Below the pieces are notes generated by a model. The model ran no database searches and was not told the origin of the DNA. It saw only the letters and a list, made by a program, of their open reading frames with translations. Shown piece by piece: positions 1 to 5,690 of a DNA stretch of 5,690 bases. Numbering within the stretch: the stretch's first letter is position 1; each line of letters begins with the position of its first letter. The stretch comes from JAYEMH01 sp034717985 [NCBI: Candidatus Ratteibacteria bacterium] (GTDB lineage: Bacteria; CAZDME01; JAYEMH01), in NCBI GenBank assembly GCA_034717985.1, contig JAYEMH010000002.1, positions 14,917-20,606 on the forward strand. Direction: 5' to 3'. Both the position numbers and the translations under genes were made by a program.

Positions 1-1181
1 GCGGTTATTCCTAAAACTCTTCCTCCCCCGGTAACCAATTTTGAATTCGGGCCGCTTTCTAATTTGGTCCCGGCCTGAAAAACCATTACCTGCTTTTGCC
101 CGGTTAACTGCTCCAGTCCCTCAATAACCTTTCCCTTTTCGTATTCTCCCGGATATCCTTTAGAGGCCAGGATAACACAGACAGCCGCCCCCTTCTGCCA
201 TTTAAGTTTCTTATCCTTTAAACCACCCCCCTGGCGGCAAGCCGGTAGTAAATCTGCCAGATCGCTTTCTAAAAGGGGAAGAACAACTTGTGTTTCCGGA
301 TCACCGAAGCGGACATTATATTCCAGCACTTTCGGCCCCGCGGCGGTTATAATCAAACCGACATAAAGCGCCCCGCGATAAGGCGAGCCTTCTTTAACTA
401 ATCCGTCAATCGTCGGACGCAGGATTTTCTCCTCAATGTTTCTAAAAAGCTCTTCGGTAATTACCGACGCCGGAGCATAGGCTCCCATCCCGCCGGTATT
501 CGGTCCCTTTCCGCCGTCATAAATCTTTTTATGGTCCTGGGAGGAAACAAGCGGCAGAATATTTTCTCCGTCGCTTAAAACCAAAACCGTCGCTTCTTCT
601 CCTTCAAGAAATTCTTCAATCAGGACGGTTTTACCTGCCGCACCGAAGATTTTTTTAACCATTATCTTTTCAATCGCCTTTTTTCCTTCTTCCCGGCTTT
701 TGACAATAATGACACCCTTCCCGGCGGCTAAACCATCGGCTTTTACCACCACCGGTTTATTTTCGGAGGGTAAAAGTTCATCCAGATATTCCCCGGCAGA
801 ATCCGCCCGGTCAAAAATTTTAAATGAAGCAGTCGGAATGGCGTATTTCTGCATAAACCGTTTGGAAAAAACCTTACTTCCTTCAATAATGGCCGCTTTT
901 TTGTTCGGCCCGAAGATATTAAGTCCCTGCTTCTCAAAGAAATCTACAATACCCGAAACCAGAGGTTTCTCCGGCCCAACGATTGTCCAGTCAATCTTCT
1001 TCTTTTTGGCAAAATCAGCTATGGCTAAAAAATCATCCGGGTCAATATCAAGGCACTCGCCCAATTCGGCCATGCCGGCATTACCGGGCAGGCAGAAGAT
1101 TTTATTTACCTGCGGACTCTGTTTGAACTTCCAGGCCAGGGCGTGTTCCCGGCCGCCACTTCCAATAATTAGAATATTCAA
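1..1181 (-). CDS. purD: Phosphoribosylamine--glycine ligase (GAR synthetase), 3' end cut by window
   Basis: This ATP-grasp ligase joins 5-phosphoribosylamine and glycine with ATP to form GAR, the second step of cytosolic purine synthesis. The frame is open for 393 codons from a TTG start to the window edge. Visible motifs are the N-terminal GSGGREHAL (residues 7-15), LPGNAGMA (31-38), [10 protein letters not shown] (68-77), [13 protein letters not shown] (91-103), the ATP-grasp strand [14 protein letters not shown] (144-157), [14 protein letters not shown] (222-235) and the family signature RFGDPETQ (291-298). PurD is usually about 420-430 residues, so roughly the last 30 are missing. TTG at 1181-1179 is chosen because it gives [10 protein letters not shown], the normal family N-terminus, and because an in-frame TAA lies just upstream at 1205-1203 with no ATG or GTG between them. 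The Shine-Dalgarno is weak (a GAG about 10 bases upstream). It is the last visible gene of the operon, 91 bases after purH. I see no frameshift or missing catalytic motif. Confidence 0.97.
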   Translation of the reverse strand, partial: MNILIIGSGGREHALAWKFKQSPQVNKIFCLPGNAGMAELGECLDIDPDDFLAIADFAKKKKIDWTIVGPEKPLVSGIVDFFEKQGLNIFGPNKKAAIIEGSKVFSKRFMQKYAIPTASFKIFDRADSAGEYLDELLPSENKPVVVKADGLAAGKGVIIVKSREEGKKAIEKIMVKKIFGAAGKTVLIEEFLEGEEATVLVLSDGENILPLVSSQDHKKIYDGGKGPNTGGMGAYAPASVITEELFRNIEEKILRPTIDGLVKEGSPYRGALYVGLIITAAGPKVLEYNVRFGDPETQVVLPLLESDLADLLPACRQGGGLKDKKLKWQKGAAVCVILASKGYPGEYEKGKVIEGLEQLTGQKQVMVFQAGTKLESGPNSKLVTGGGRVLGIT

Positions 1182-1272
1182 TTTTTTTCGCTCGTTTATA
1201 TTTTACGCACCTAAGGAAGTTAAACTTCCGTAAAGTTGAACGAGATACAAAATACGAGATACGAGATACGAT
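1182..1272. other. purH-purD intergenic spacer
   Basis: This is the only true gap between genes in the window, at 91 bases. On its purH side it carries the ACGAGAT heptamer array, which continues into the purH stop codon. In the middle it has a short perfect inverted repeat, and on the purD side an A/T-rich leader. I see no good -10/-35 promoter pair and no T-tract after the hairpin, so purD is most likely co-transcribed with purH. No small coding frame with a credible ribosome binding site is visible. Confidence 0.7.
1215..1229. repeat. Short perfect inverted repeat in purH-purD spacer
   Basis: GGAAGTT and AACTTCC pair as a 7-bp inverted repeat around a single central A. In practice this is a 6-bp stem with a TAA loop. 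Neither strand has a run of T after it, so it is not a normal intrinsic terminator. It could be a minor mRNA hairpin between purH and purD that affects processing or stability, or it may be chance. The stem is too short to assign a role. Confidence 0.35.
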
Positions 1273-1274
1273 TT
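1240..1274. repeat. Heptamer tandem array, unit ACGAGAT (5 units)
   Basis: Five consecutive 7-base units occupy 35 bases. Those at 1240-1246, 1254-1260 and 1261-1267 are exactly ACGAGAT. The unit at 1247-1253 is ACAAAAT and the last, at 1268-1274, is ACGATTT, each two changes from consensus. The final unit overlaps the purH stop codon (TAA at 1275-1273), so the array begins inside the end of the purH frame and fills the first part of the spacer before purD. The period is the same as in the other four arrays of this window. In a suitable rotation the unit (GAGATAC) matches the TATGAGC-type unit (GAGCTAT) at 5 of 7 bases. Confidence 0.9.
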
Positions 1275-2862
1275 ATTGGTGCCGAAAATGCCTCATCCCG
1301 GTAAAAACCATGCTGATATTTTGTTCATCGCAGGCATTTATAACTTCTTCATCCCGCTTGGAGCCGCCCGGTTGAATAACCGCCTTGACCCCGATTTTGG
1401 CCGCTTCATCAATGGCGTCCCGGAAAGGGAAAAAGGCATCCGAGGCCAATACCAGCGGGTGGTTTTTATTTATTTCTATCTCTTTAAGCTTCATTATGGC
1501 AATTTTTACCGCATCCACCCGGGACATCTGTCCGGCTCCGATACCTACGGTTCGTTTACCCTGGGTGATAACAATAGCATTAGACTTGACGTGTTTAATC
1601 ACCCGCCAGGCGAAAAGCAAGGAGGCAAATTCAGCTTTAGTCGGCTTAACTTTGGTAACAACTTTTAAATCCTTTTCATTCAAGCGGACAAAATCCTTAT
1701 CCTGAACTAAAAATCCTCCTTTAAGAGCGCGATAATCCGGTTCCTTCTCCGTAAAATTTTCGGCTATTCCCGGAATTTCTATTAATCGGCGTTTACTTTT
1801 TTTCTTGAGAATATCCAAAGACCCGGCGCTGAACCCCGGGGCAATAATTACTTCCAGAAATTTTGTCCCCGCTAATTCCCCGGCCGTTTCTTCATCCACC
1901 GGCCGGTTCAGGCCGACTACCCCGCCAAAGGCTGAAAGTGTATCTCCGGCCAGCGCTTGACGATAGGCATTAGCCAGTGTTTCTGCCGAAGCCATCCCGC
2001 AGGGATTGGTATGTTTAATTACCACCGCCGTGGGCTTATTAAAACCGCTGATCGCTTCCCAGGCGGCATTCATATCAAGATAGTTATTAAATGATAACTC
2101 TTTTCCTTGCCGCTGTTTGACATCGGCCAATCCTGCCTTTCTTCCGTGAAAGCGGTAAAAAGCCGCTTTTTGATGCGGGTTTTCTCCGTACCTTAAATCC
2201 TGAATTTTTTCCAACCTGAGGGTTATCTCGTCAGGTATCTCTCCTATTTTCTGGTTTCTGGTTTCTGGTTTCTGGTTTCTTCCTGAAAGATATTGACTAA
2301 TAATGTAATCATATTGAGCAGTGGTTTCGAAAGCTTCTCTGGCCAAAGCCGAGCGAAATTCACCGGAAAGTGATCCCCGGTTTGATTCCAGCTCCTGGAT
2401 TAAACACCGGTATTGCTCCGGCCGGCTCACCACCCCCACCGATTGAAAATTTTTGGCCGCCGCTCTAATCAGGCTGCAGCCGCCGATATCAATATTCTCA
2501 ATCACTTCCTCAAAGGAAACCCCCTTTTTTGCCTTTACTTTCTCAAAGGGATAGAGATTAATTATCACCAAATCAATCGGCTTTATACCTGATTTTTCTA
2601 AGGTAAGCTTATCTTCAGGATTATCCCGCCGGGCTAAAATTGCCCCGAAGATAAAAGGATGAAGGGTTTTTACCCGCCCGCCCAGTATTTCTTCGGATTT
2701 GGTGTATTGGGCCACCGTGGTTACCGGAATGTTATTCTCCCGGAACAATTTAGCCGTCTTGCCGGTGGATAAAATCTCAATCCCCATTTTTTTAAGCGCC
2801 TGCCCGATTTCCAGAACGCCTTTTTTATCCGAAACACTGATTAAAGCCCTTTTTACCTTCAT
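1273..2862 (-). CDS. purH: Bifunctional AICAR formyltransferase / IMP cyclohydrolase
   Basis: PurH carries out the last two steps of IMP synthesis in the cytosol: AICAR plus 10-formyl-THF gives FAICAR, which is then cyclised to IMP. With the start used here it has 529 residues, a normal length. The N-terminal MGS-like cyclohydrolase domain has [20 protein letters not shown] (Lys65), NLYPF (Tyr104), NIDIGG (Asp125) and AAAKN (Lys137), matching the known catalytic residues. The C-terminal transformylase domain has [13 protein letters not shown] (225-237), KHTNPCG with its Lys-His pair (283-289), SDAFFPFRD (474-482), [10 protein letters not shown] (497-506) and the terminal FTGMRHFRH. An open frame continues upstream to a TTG at 2916, but those 18 codons are a heptamer array without a Shine-Dalgarno. 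The second of two adjacent ATGs (2862, five bases after AAGGA) is chosen, with 2865 as the alternative. Odd points are a heptamer-encoded insert at about residues 195-205, STGKTA where STGGTA is usual, and HPFIFGAIL where a conserved His is expected. Confidence 0.97.
   Translation of the reverse strand: MKVKRALISVSDKKGVLEIGQALKKMGIEILSTGKTAKLFRENNIPVTTVAQYTKSEEILGGRVKTLHPFIFGAILARRDNPEDKLTLEKSGIKPIDLVIINLYPFEKVKAKKGVSFEEVIENIDIGGCSLIRAAAKNFQSVGVVSRPEQYRCLIQELESNRGSLSGEFRSALAREAFETTAQYDYIISQYLSGRNQKPETRNQKIGEIPDEITLRLEKIQDLRYGENPHQKAAFYRFHGRKAGLADVKQRQGKELSFNNYLDMNAAWEAISGFNKPTAVVIKHTNPCGMASAETLANAYRQALAGDTLSAFGGVVGLNRPVDEETAGELAGTKFLEVIIAPGFSAGSLDILKKKSKRRLIEIPGIAENFTEKEPDYRALKGGFLVQDKDFVRLNEKDLKVVTKVKPTKAEFASLLFAWRVIKHVKSNAIVITQGKRTVGIGAGQMSRVDAVKIAIMKLKEIEINKNHPLVLASDAFFPFRDAIDEAAKIGVKAVIQPGGSKRDEEVINACDEQNISMVFTGMRHFRHQ
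2248..2280. repeat. Perfect heptamer tandem array, unit TTTCTGG, inside purH
   Basis: Four exact TTTCTGG units (2248-2254, 2255-2261, 2262-2268, 2269-2275) are followed by five bases of a fifth, with no mismatches over 33 bases. On the coding strand the unit is AGAAACC. It has no stop in this frame, and because 7 is not a multiple of 3 it is read as the low-complexity peptide [11 protein letters not shown], with a 7-residue period per three units. The insert falls in the variable linker between the cyclohydrolase and transformylase domains of PurH, just before the conserved [10 protein letters not shown] block. The perfection of the array suggests it is the youngest of the five here. Confidence 0.95.
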
Positions 2863-2865
2863 CAT

Positions 2866-2874
2866 TATCCTTCT
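2866..2874 (-). promoter_or_regulatory. Ribosome binding site that fixes the purH start
   Basis: On the minus strand the sequence AAGAAGGAT lies directly before two consecutive ATG codons. The AAGGA core is 2 bases from the first ATG (2865) and 5 bases from the second (2862), and the usual spacing favours the second. Nothing comparable precedes the TTG at 2916 that opens the longest possible frame. This supports a PurH beginning [12 protein letters not shown], which is the normal family N-terminus. Confidence 0.75.
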
Positions 2875-2885
2875 TTGATTTTTCC

Positions 2886-2913
2886 TTTGAGCTATCAGCG
2901 ATGAGCTATGAGC
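2886..2913. repeat. Heptamer tandem array, unit TATGAGC, between purM and purH
   Basis: Four 7-base units fill most of the purM-purH gap. They are TTTGAGC (2886-2892), TATCAGC (2893-2899), GATGAGC (2900-2906) and TATGAGC (2907-2913), each at most one change from TATGAGC. The array starts about 3 bases after the purM stop codon and ends shortly before the purH ribosome binding site. It has the same unit and orientation as the two arrays at the end of purL. Read in the purH frame it would encode AHSSSLIAQ, close to the SSKLIAH of the PurL tail, so it can mislead gene callers into extending PurH. Confidence 0.88.
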
Positions 2914-2916
2914 CAA

Positions 2917-3954
2917 TTAGACAACCCTGACCTCTTTCTTTCCCCGGATGATTGTGCCGATTGAATAGGCGCGCTGTCCCCTTTTCTTTAAATTTGCCAG
3001 AACCCTTTTTTCGTTTTGCCTCCCGACTATCAGTATCATACCGATGCCCATGTTAAAGGTGCGAAACATCTCATAGTCATTAATTTTTCCTTCTTTCCGG
3101 ATAAACTTAAAGATAGCCGGAACCGTCCAGCGTCCATTATCAATAACGGCAATTCTGTTTTCCGGGAGAATCCGTTTGATATTATCGTAAAATCCCCCCC
3201 CGGTAATATTGGCAATCCCTTTAATCAAGGATTTCCGTGCTAAGGCCAGAACCGGCTTTACATAAATGGCCGTCGGCTTGAGTAATTCATCGGACAGCTT
3301 TTTTCTTAAGGCGGGAACGAACCGGTCTATTTTATATTTTAACTGTTCGAAAAAAAGCTTTCGCACCAGCGAATAGCCGTTACTGTGCAGGCCGCTGGAG
3401 GCCAGGCCGATAATTATATCGCCGCGGGCAATTCTTTTGCCGGTAATCAGTTTTGATTTTTCAACAATTCCCACGGCAAACCCGGCTAAATCAAAACCTT
3501 CCGGCGGATAAACCCCGGGCATCTCGGCTGTTTCCCCGCCGAGCAAAGCGCAGCCGGCTTGCCGGCAGCCGTTAACGATTCCCTTAATCATTTCTTTGGT
3601 CTTCCTCCGGTCCAGTTTCCCGACCGAAATATAATCCAGGAAAAAGAGCGGCTCGGCGCCCTGAACAACCAAATCGTTTACCGACATTGCCACCAGGTCA
3701 ATTCCAATCGTATCAAACCGGCCGGCCATTTTCGCCGCCAAAATTTTTGTGCCCACCCCGTCGGTACAGGAAACCAGCAGCGGCTCTTTATAGCCGCCCA
3801 GGGCCAGCTTGAACAGGCCGCCGAAACCGCCGATTTCCCCGATAACTTCCTTCCTTTTCGTCCGCTGCAGCATCCGGCGGATTTCTTTTACCAGGCGGTT
3901 CCCTTCATTTATATTGACACCGGCTTTTTTATAACTTAAAGGCTCTTCTTTCAT
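2917..3954 (-). CDS. purM: Phosphoribosylformylglycinamidine cyclo-ligase (AIR synthetase)
   Basis: PurM closes the imidazole ring: FGAM plus ATP gives AIR, ADP and phosphate, the step directly after PurL. The protein is 345 residues, the usual family length, and complete. Motifs in order are SYKKAGV (7-13), GGFGGLF (42-48), DGVGTK (65-70), GIDLVAMSVNDLVVQGAEP (84-102), GGETAEMPG (139-147), SSGLHSNGYSL (186-196), KPTAIYVKP (226-234), ITGGGFYDN (250-258) and FRTFNMGIGM (297-306). These cover both the N-terminal AIRS domain with its nucleotide-binding part and the C-terminal AIRS domain. The ATG at 3954 forms an ATGA overlap with the purL TGA, so translation is probably coupled. The upstream AAGAG is only a weak and close ribosome binding site. 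The three glycine codons of the ITGGG motif form a run of eight G. purF, which precedes purM in Bacillus-type clusters, is absent. Confidence 0.98.
   Translation of the reverse strand: MKEEPLSYKKAGVNINEGNRLVKEIRRMLQRTKRKEVIGEIGGFGGLFKLALGGYKEPLLVSCTDGVGTKILAAKMAGRFDTIGIDLVAMSVNDLVVQGAEPLFFLDYISVGKLDRRKTKEMIKGIVNGCRQAGCALLGGETAEMPGVYPPEGFDLAGFAVGIVEKSKLITGKRIARGDIIIGLASSGLHSNGYSLVRKLFFEQLKYKIDRFVPALRKKLSDELLKPTAIYVKPVLALARKSLIKGIANITGGGFYDNIKRILPENRIAVIDNGRWTVPAIFKFIRKEGKINDYEMFRTFNMGIGMILIVGRQNEKRVLANLKKRGQRAYSIGTIIRGKKEVRVV
3951..3954 (-). promoter_or_regulatory. ATGA stop-start overlap coupling purL and purM
   Basis: On the minus strand the purL stop TGA (3953-3951) and the purM start ATG (3954-3952) share ATGA. 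Such 4-base overlaps usually mean that ribosomes finishing the first gene re-initiate on the second. Here that would link the amounts of two enzymes acting in consecutive steps. The overlap also implies that purM translation depends on reading through the repeat-derived purL tail. Confidence 0.8.
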
Positions 3955-5690
3955 CTCTTGTTTTTTCGCCTTGATTTTTTCCTATGCGCTATGAGCTTTG
4001 AGCTATGAGCTCTTTTTCTCTTTTTAGCTATAACCTTTAGTTTAACTTTTTTTCCCTTCTTTCGCTTTACTTTTATTTTACTCGTTTTTGCCTTGGCTTT
4101 TTTGAGCCTCTTCTTCGCCTTGGGCTTTTTTTTATGAGCTATGAGCTTTGAGCTAAAAGCTTTTTTCCTTTCCTTAAGTAATTTGTCAAAGGTATCTTCC
4201 CACCCTTGTACCAGCCGCTTTAACGGTATATTTACTAATTTCTCTCCGGTGGTGGAAATTAAAAGCGCCTGGCCTTCTACTTTTCCAATCGGCCGGAAGT
4301 TAACCTTAAATTTCCGGGCTAAATCCTGAAGCTCAAGCAGCCGCCGGGGTGAAAACGACATAATGATACGGGACTGAGATTCCCCGAAGAGCAGGGCATC
4401 GGTCCTGATTGGCTCCCGGGTCTTAAATTCCATTTGCGGCCCTCCCTTACGCCAGCCAAAGACAATGTCTGTCAGTTTGATATTTGCCCCTAATTTCTTT
4501 TTCGGGTTAGACAGACAGCATTCGGCTAAAGCGGCTGCCAGTCCCCCTTCGGAGCAATCATGAGCCGAATTAATCCATCCCCGGCCGATAGCCGCCAAAC
4601 AAAAATCCTGCCCTCTTTTTTCTAAATTCCAGTCAATCTCCGGCGCATCGCCTTTTTTCAAGTTGTGAATAACCTTTAAATATTCACTTCCTCCTAATTC
4701 CGCTTTCGTTTCGCCGATTAAAGCGATCATGTCCCCTTTATTTTTAAACCAGGGCGTGGTAATCTTTTGATAATCATCGATTACCCCGACCATCCCGATT
4801 ATCGGCGAAGGATCAATGGAACCTTGCGGATTTTCATTATGAAGGCTGACGTTTCCGCTGACTACCGGCGTGTTTAACTGCCGGCAGGCCTCACTAATTC
4901 CCTCGATACATTTCCGTAACTGCCAGAAACTTTCCGGTTTCTGGGGATTGCCAAAATTCAAGCCATCCGTAACCGCTAAAGGCCTTGCTCCGCAGCAAAC
5001 CAAATTACGGCCTGCCTCCGCCACGGCAATTGCTCCGCCCCGATAAGGATTAAGATAGCAGTAAGTGCTGTTCCCGTTAATTGACCAGGCCACTGCCTTC
5101 CGGCTGTTGGGCAGTCGGACTGCGGCCGCCTCGGAGCTGGGACCCAGGGCAATTCTTTTTCTCAAGGCCGGTTTAATCTGATTATGAATCTTTTCTTTGC
5201 CAGCCAGATTGGCCCCGGTCAAAAGCTTTAACAAAACCTGATTATAATTTTTACCTGAATCGACTTGTCCCATATCAAAATTCATCGTCTCGGCGATGTA
5301 TCCGGGAGTTTTTATCTCCCTTTGGTATTCAGGCGCCTCGGTCAGAATTGCCGCCGGCACTTCGGCCACCACTTTCCCTTCTTCTTTAATCCGCAGTTGT
5401 CCGTCATCGGTTACCAGGCCGATTTTAACCGCCGGGACTTTCCACTTTTTAAGAATTTGCAGGGCTAAAGCTTCCTTTTCTTTGTTTAGCACTAAGAGCA
5501 TTCTTTCCTGCGATTCGGAGAGCAGCACCTCATAAGGATTCATCCGGGGGGATTTTCTGGGCACCAGGCTAACATCGATTTCCATCCCCCGTCCGCCCTT
5601 ATACGCCATCTCGGAAGTGGAGCAGACTAATCCGGCCGCGCCCATATCCTGCATCCCTTCTACGTAATTTTTCTCTATCAGTTCCAGGCA
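3951..5690 (-). CDS. purL: FGAM synthase, small-type PurL subunit, 5' end cut by window, with basic tail
   Basis: This is the synthetase subunit that converts FGAR to FGAM with ATP, using ammonia from glutamine delivered by PurQ and held by PurS in the small-type complex. About 579 residues are visible. The open frame continues to the window edge, so the Met at 5654 is internal. Roughly the first 160 residues of a protein of about 740 are missing. Motifs include MQDMGAAGL, YEVLLSESQERMLLV, PYRGGAIAVAEAGRNLVCCGA, VTDGLNFGNP, PVVSGNVSLHNE, GGSEYLKVI, AHDCSEGGLAAALAE and LFGESQSRI, covering the first AIRS C-terminal domain and the second AIRS pair. The position that is usually GDAAV near the second AIRS domain reads SSEAAAV. 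The conserved core ends near LVQGWEDTFDKLLKE and is followed by a very basic tail of 67 residues framed by heptamer arrays. The TGA stop overlaps the purM start. The family assignment is secure, but the biological status of the tail is not. Confidence 0.97.
   Translation of the reverse strand, partial: CLELIEKNYVEGMQDMGAAGLVCSTSEMAYKGGRGMEIDVSLVPRKSPRMNPYEVLLSESQERMLLVLNKEKEALALQILKKWKVPAVKIGLVTDDGQLRIKEEGKVVAEVPAAILTEAPEYQREIKTPGYIAETMNFDMGQVDSGKNYNQVLLKLLTGANLAGKEKIHNQIKPALRKRIALGPSSEAAAVRLPNSRKAVAWSINGNSTYCYLNPYRGGAIAVAEAGRNLVCCGARPLAVTDGLNFGNPQKPESFWQLRKCIEGISEACRQLNTPVVSGNVSLHNENPQGSIDPSPIIGMVGVIDDYQKITTPWFKNKGDMIALIGETKAELGGSEYLKVIHNLKKGDAPEIDWNLEKRGQDFCLAAIGRGWINSAHDCSEGGLAAALAECCLSNPKKKLGANIKLTDIVFGWRKGGPQMEFKTREPIRTDALLFGESQSRIIMSFSPRRLLELQDLARKFKVNFRPIGKVEGQALLISTTGEKLVNIPLKRLVQGWEDTFDKLLKERKKAFSSKLIAHKKKPKAKKRLKKAKAKTSKIKVKRKKGKKVKLKVIAKKRKRAHSSKLIAHRKKSRRKNKR
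3954..4154 (-). other. Lys/Arg-rich C-terminal tail of PurL (67 residues)
   Basis: This region of purL encodes 67 residues, of which 28 are Lys and 8 are Arg by my count, with no Asp or Glu. It begins SSKLIAH, carries about 40 residues built from K, A, R, V and I that resemble histone H1-like or other disordered nucleic-acid-binding tails, and then repeats SSKLIAH before ending in a basic run. Small-type PurL proteins normally stop close to the preceding Trp-containing segment. Both SSKLIAH copies are translated heptamer arrays in the same frame. The tail may be a real disordered extension, or coding sequence gained when repeats moved the stop codon downstream. No fold or known domain is recognisable. 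Confidence 0.75.
3983..4010. repeat. Heptamer tandem array, unit TATGAGC, at the 3' end of purL
   Basis: Four units are TATGCGC (3983-3989), TATGAGC (3990-3996), TTTGAGC (3997-4003) and TATGAGC (4004-4010). The array lies inside the purL frame, about 30 bases before its stop, and is translated as AHSSKLIAH. It matches the array at 4133-4160 at 25 of 28 positions when aligned unit by unit. Confidence 0.92.
4133..4160. repeat. Heptamer tandem array, unit TATGAGC, at the junction of PurL core and tail
   Basis: Four units are TATGAGC (4133-4139), TATGAGC (4140-4146), TTTGAGC (4147-4153) and TAAAAGC (4154-4160). It sits where the conserved PurL sequence gives way to the basic tail and is translated as part of AFSSKLIAH. 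It lies exactly 150 bp, or 50 codons, from the partner array at 3983-4010, so both copies are read in the same frame. Confidence 0.92.

Noticed and set aside
1215-1229. Possible intrinsic terminator between purH and purD
   Set aside because: The stem is only 6-7 bp and no T-tract follows on either strand, so termination is not supported.
700-1233. Plus-strand open frame of 177 codons opposite purD
   Set aside because: It lies antisense to well-conserved purD codons, has no recognisable motif and a composition typical of a shadow frame. purD is clearly the real gene here.
1276-1705. Two overlapping plus-strand open frames opposite the 3' part of purH
   Set aside because: They are antisense to the conserved PurH transformylase domain and have no ribosome binding site or family similarity.
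2248-2280. CRISPR or phage attachment site suggested by tight repeats
   Set aside because: Units are 7 bases with no spacers, and no cas, integrase or tRNA gene is nearby. These are simple tandem repeats.
3951-4160. Frameshift or assembly error as the cause of the PurL tail
   Set aside because: The frame runs without interruption from the PurL core to a stop that overlaps the purM start in ATGA, and both arrays are read in the same frame. An error is possible but not needed to explain the sequence.

Overview
The window holds four genes of de novo purine biosynthesis, all on the minus strand, so transcription runs from high to low coordinates: purL (its 5' part lies beyond position 5690), purM, purH and purD (its 3' end lies beyond position 1). 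They are packed as an operon. purL and purM share an ATGA overlap, purM and purH are about 54 bases apart, and purH and purD are 91 bases apart. No rRNA, tRNA, CRISPR, insertion sequence, promoter or convincing terminator is visible. The operon promoter should lie upstream of purL, outside the window.

Together the enzymes cover FGAR to FGAM (PurL), FGAM to AIR (PurM), the last two steps AICAR to FAICAR to IMP (PurH), and PRA to GAR (PurD). PurL is the small type, which in other bacteria works with PurS and PurQ. The order resembles the Bacillus-type cluster purL-F-M-N-H-D, but purF and purN are absent from their usual places. PRPP amidotransferase and GAR transformylase must therefore be encoded elsewhere.

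The unusual element is a set of five short tandem arrays, each with a unit of exactly 7 bases and about four to five copies (28 to 35 bases). Three share the unit TATGAGC on the plus strand: two inside the 3' end of purL and one between purM and purH. One, unit TTTCTGG, is perfect and sits in frame in the linker between the two PurH domains. One, unit ACGAGAT, lies between purH and purD and runs into the purH stop codon. The two arrays in purL are 150 bp apart and bracket the DNA for a Lys/Arg-rich C-terminal tail of 67 residues that ordinary PurL lacks. The array before purH also gives a spurious N-terminal extension if the longest open frame is taken.

The host is a bacterium with ordinary, vertically inherited-looking purine genes. 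Heptamer arrays of this style, and the peptides they encode ([15 protein letters not shown], SSKLIAH-like), recall uncultured candidate-phylum genomes such as Omnitrophota, and also the heptanucleotide STRR repeats of filamentous cyanobacteria. That placement is from memory and is tentative.
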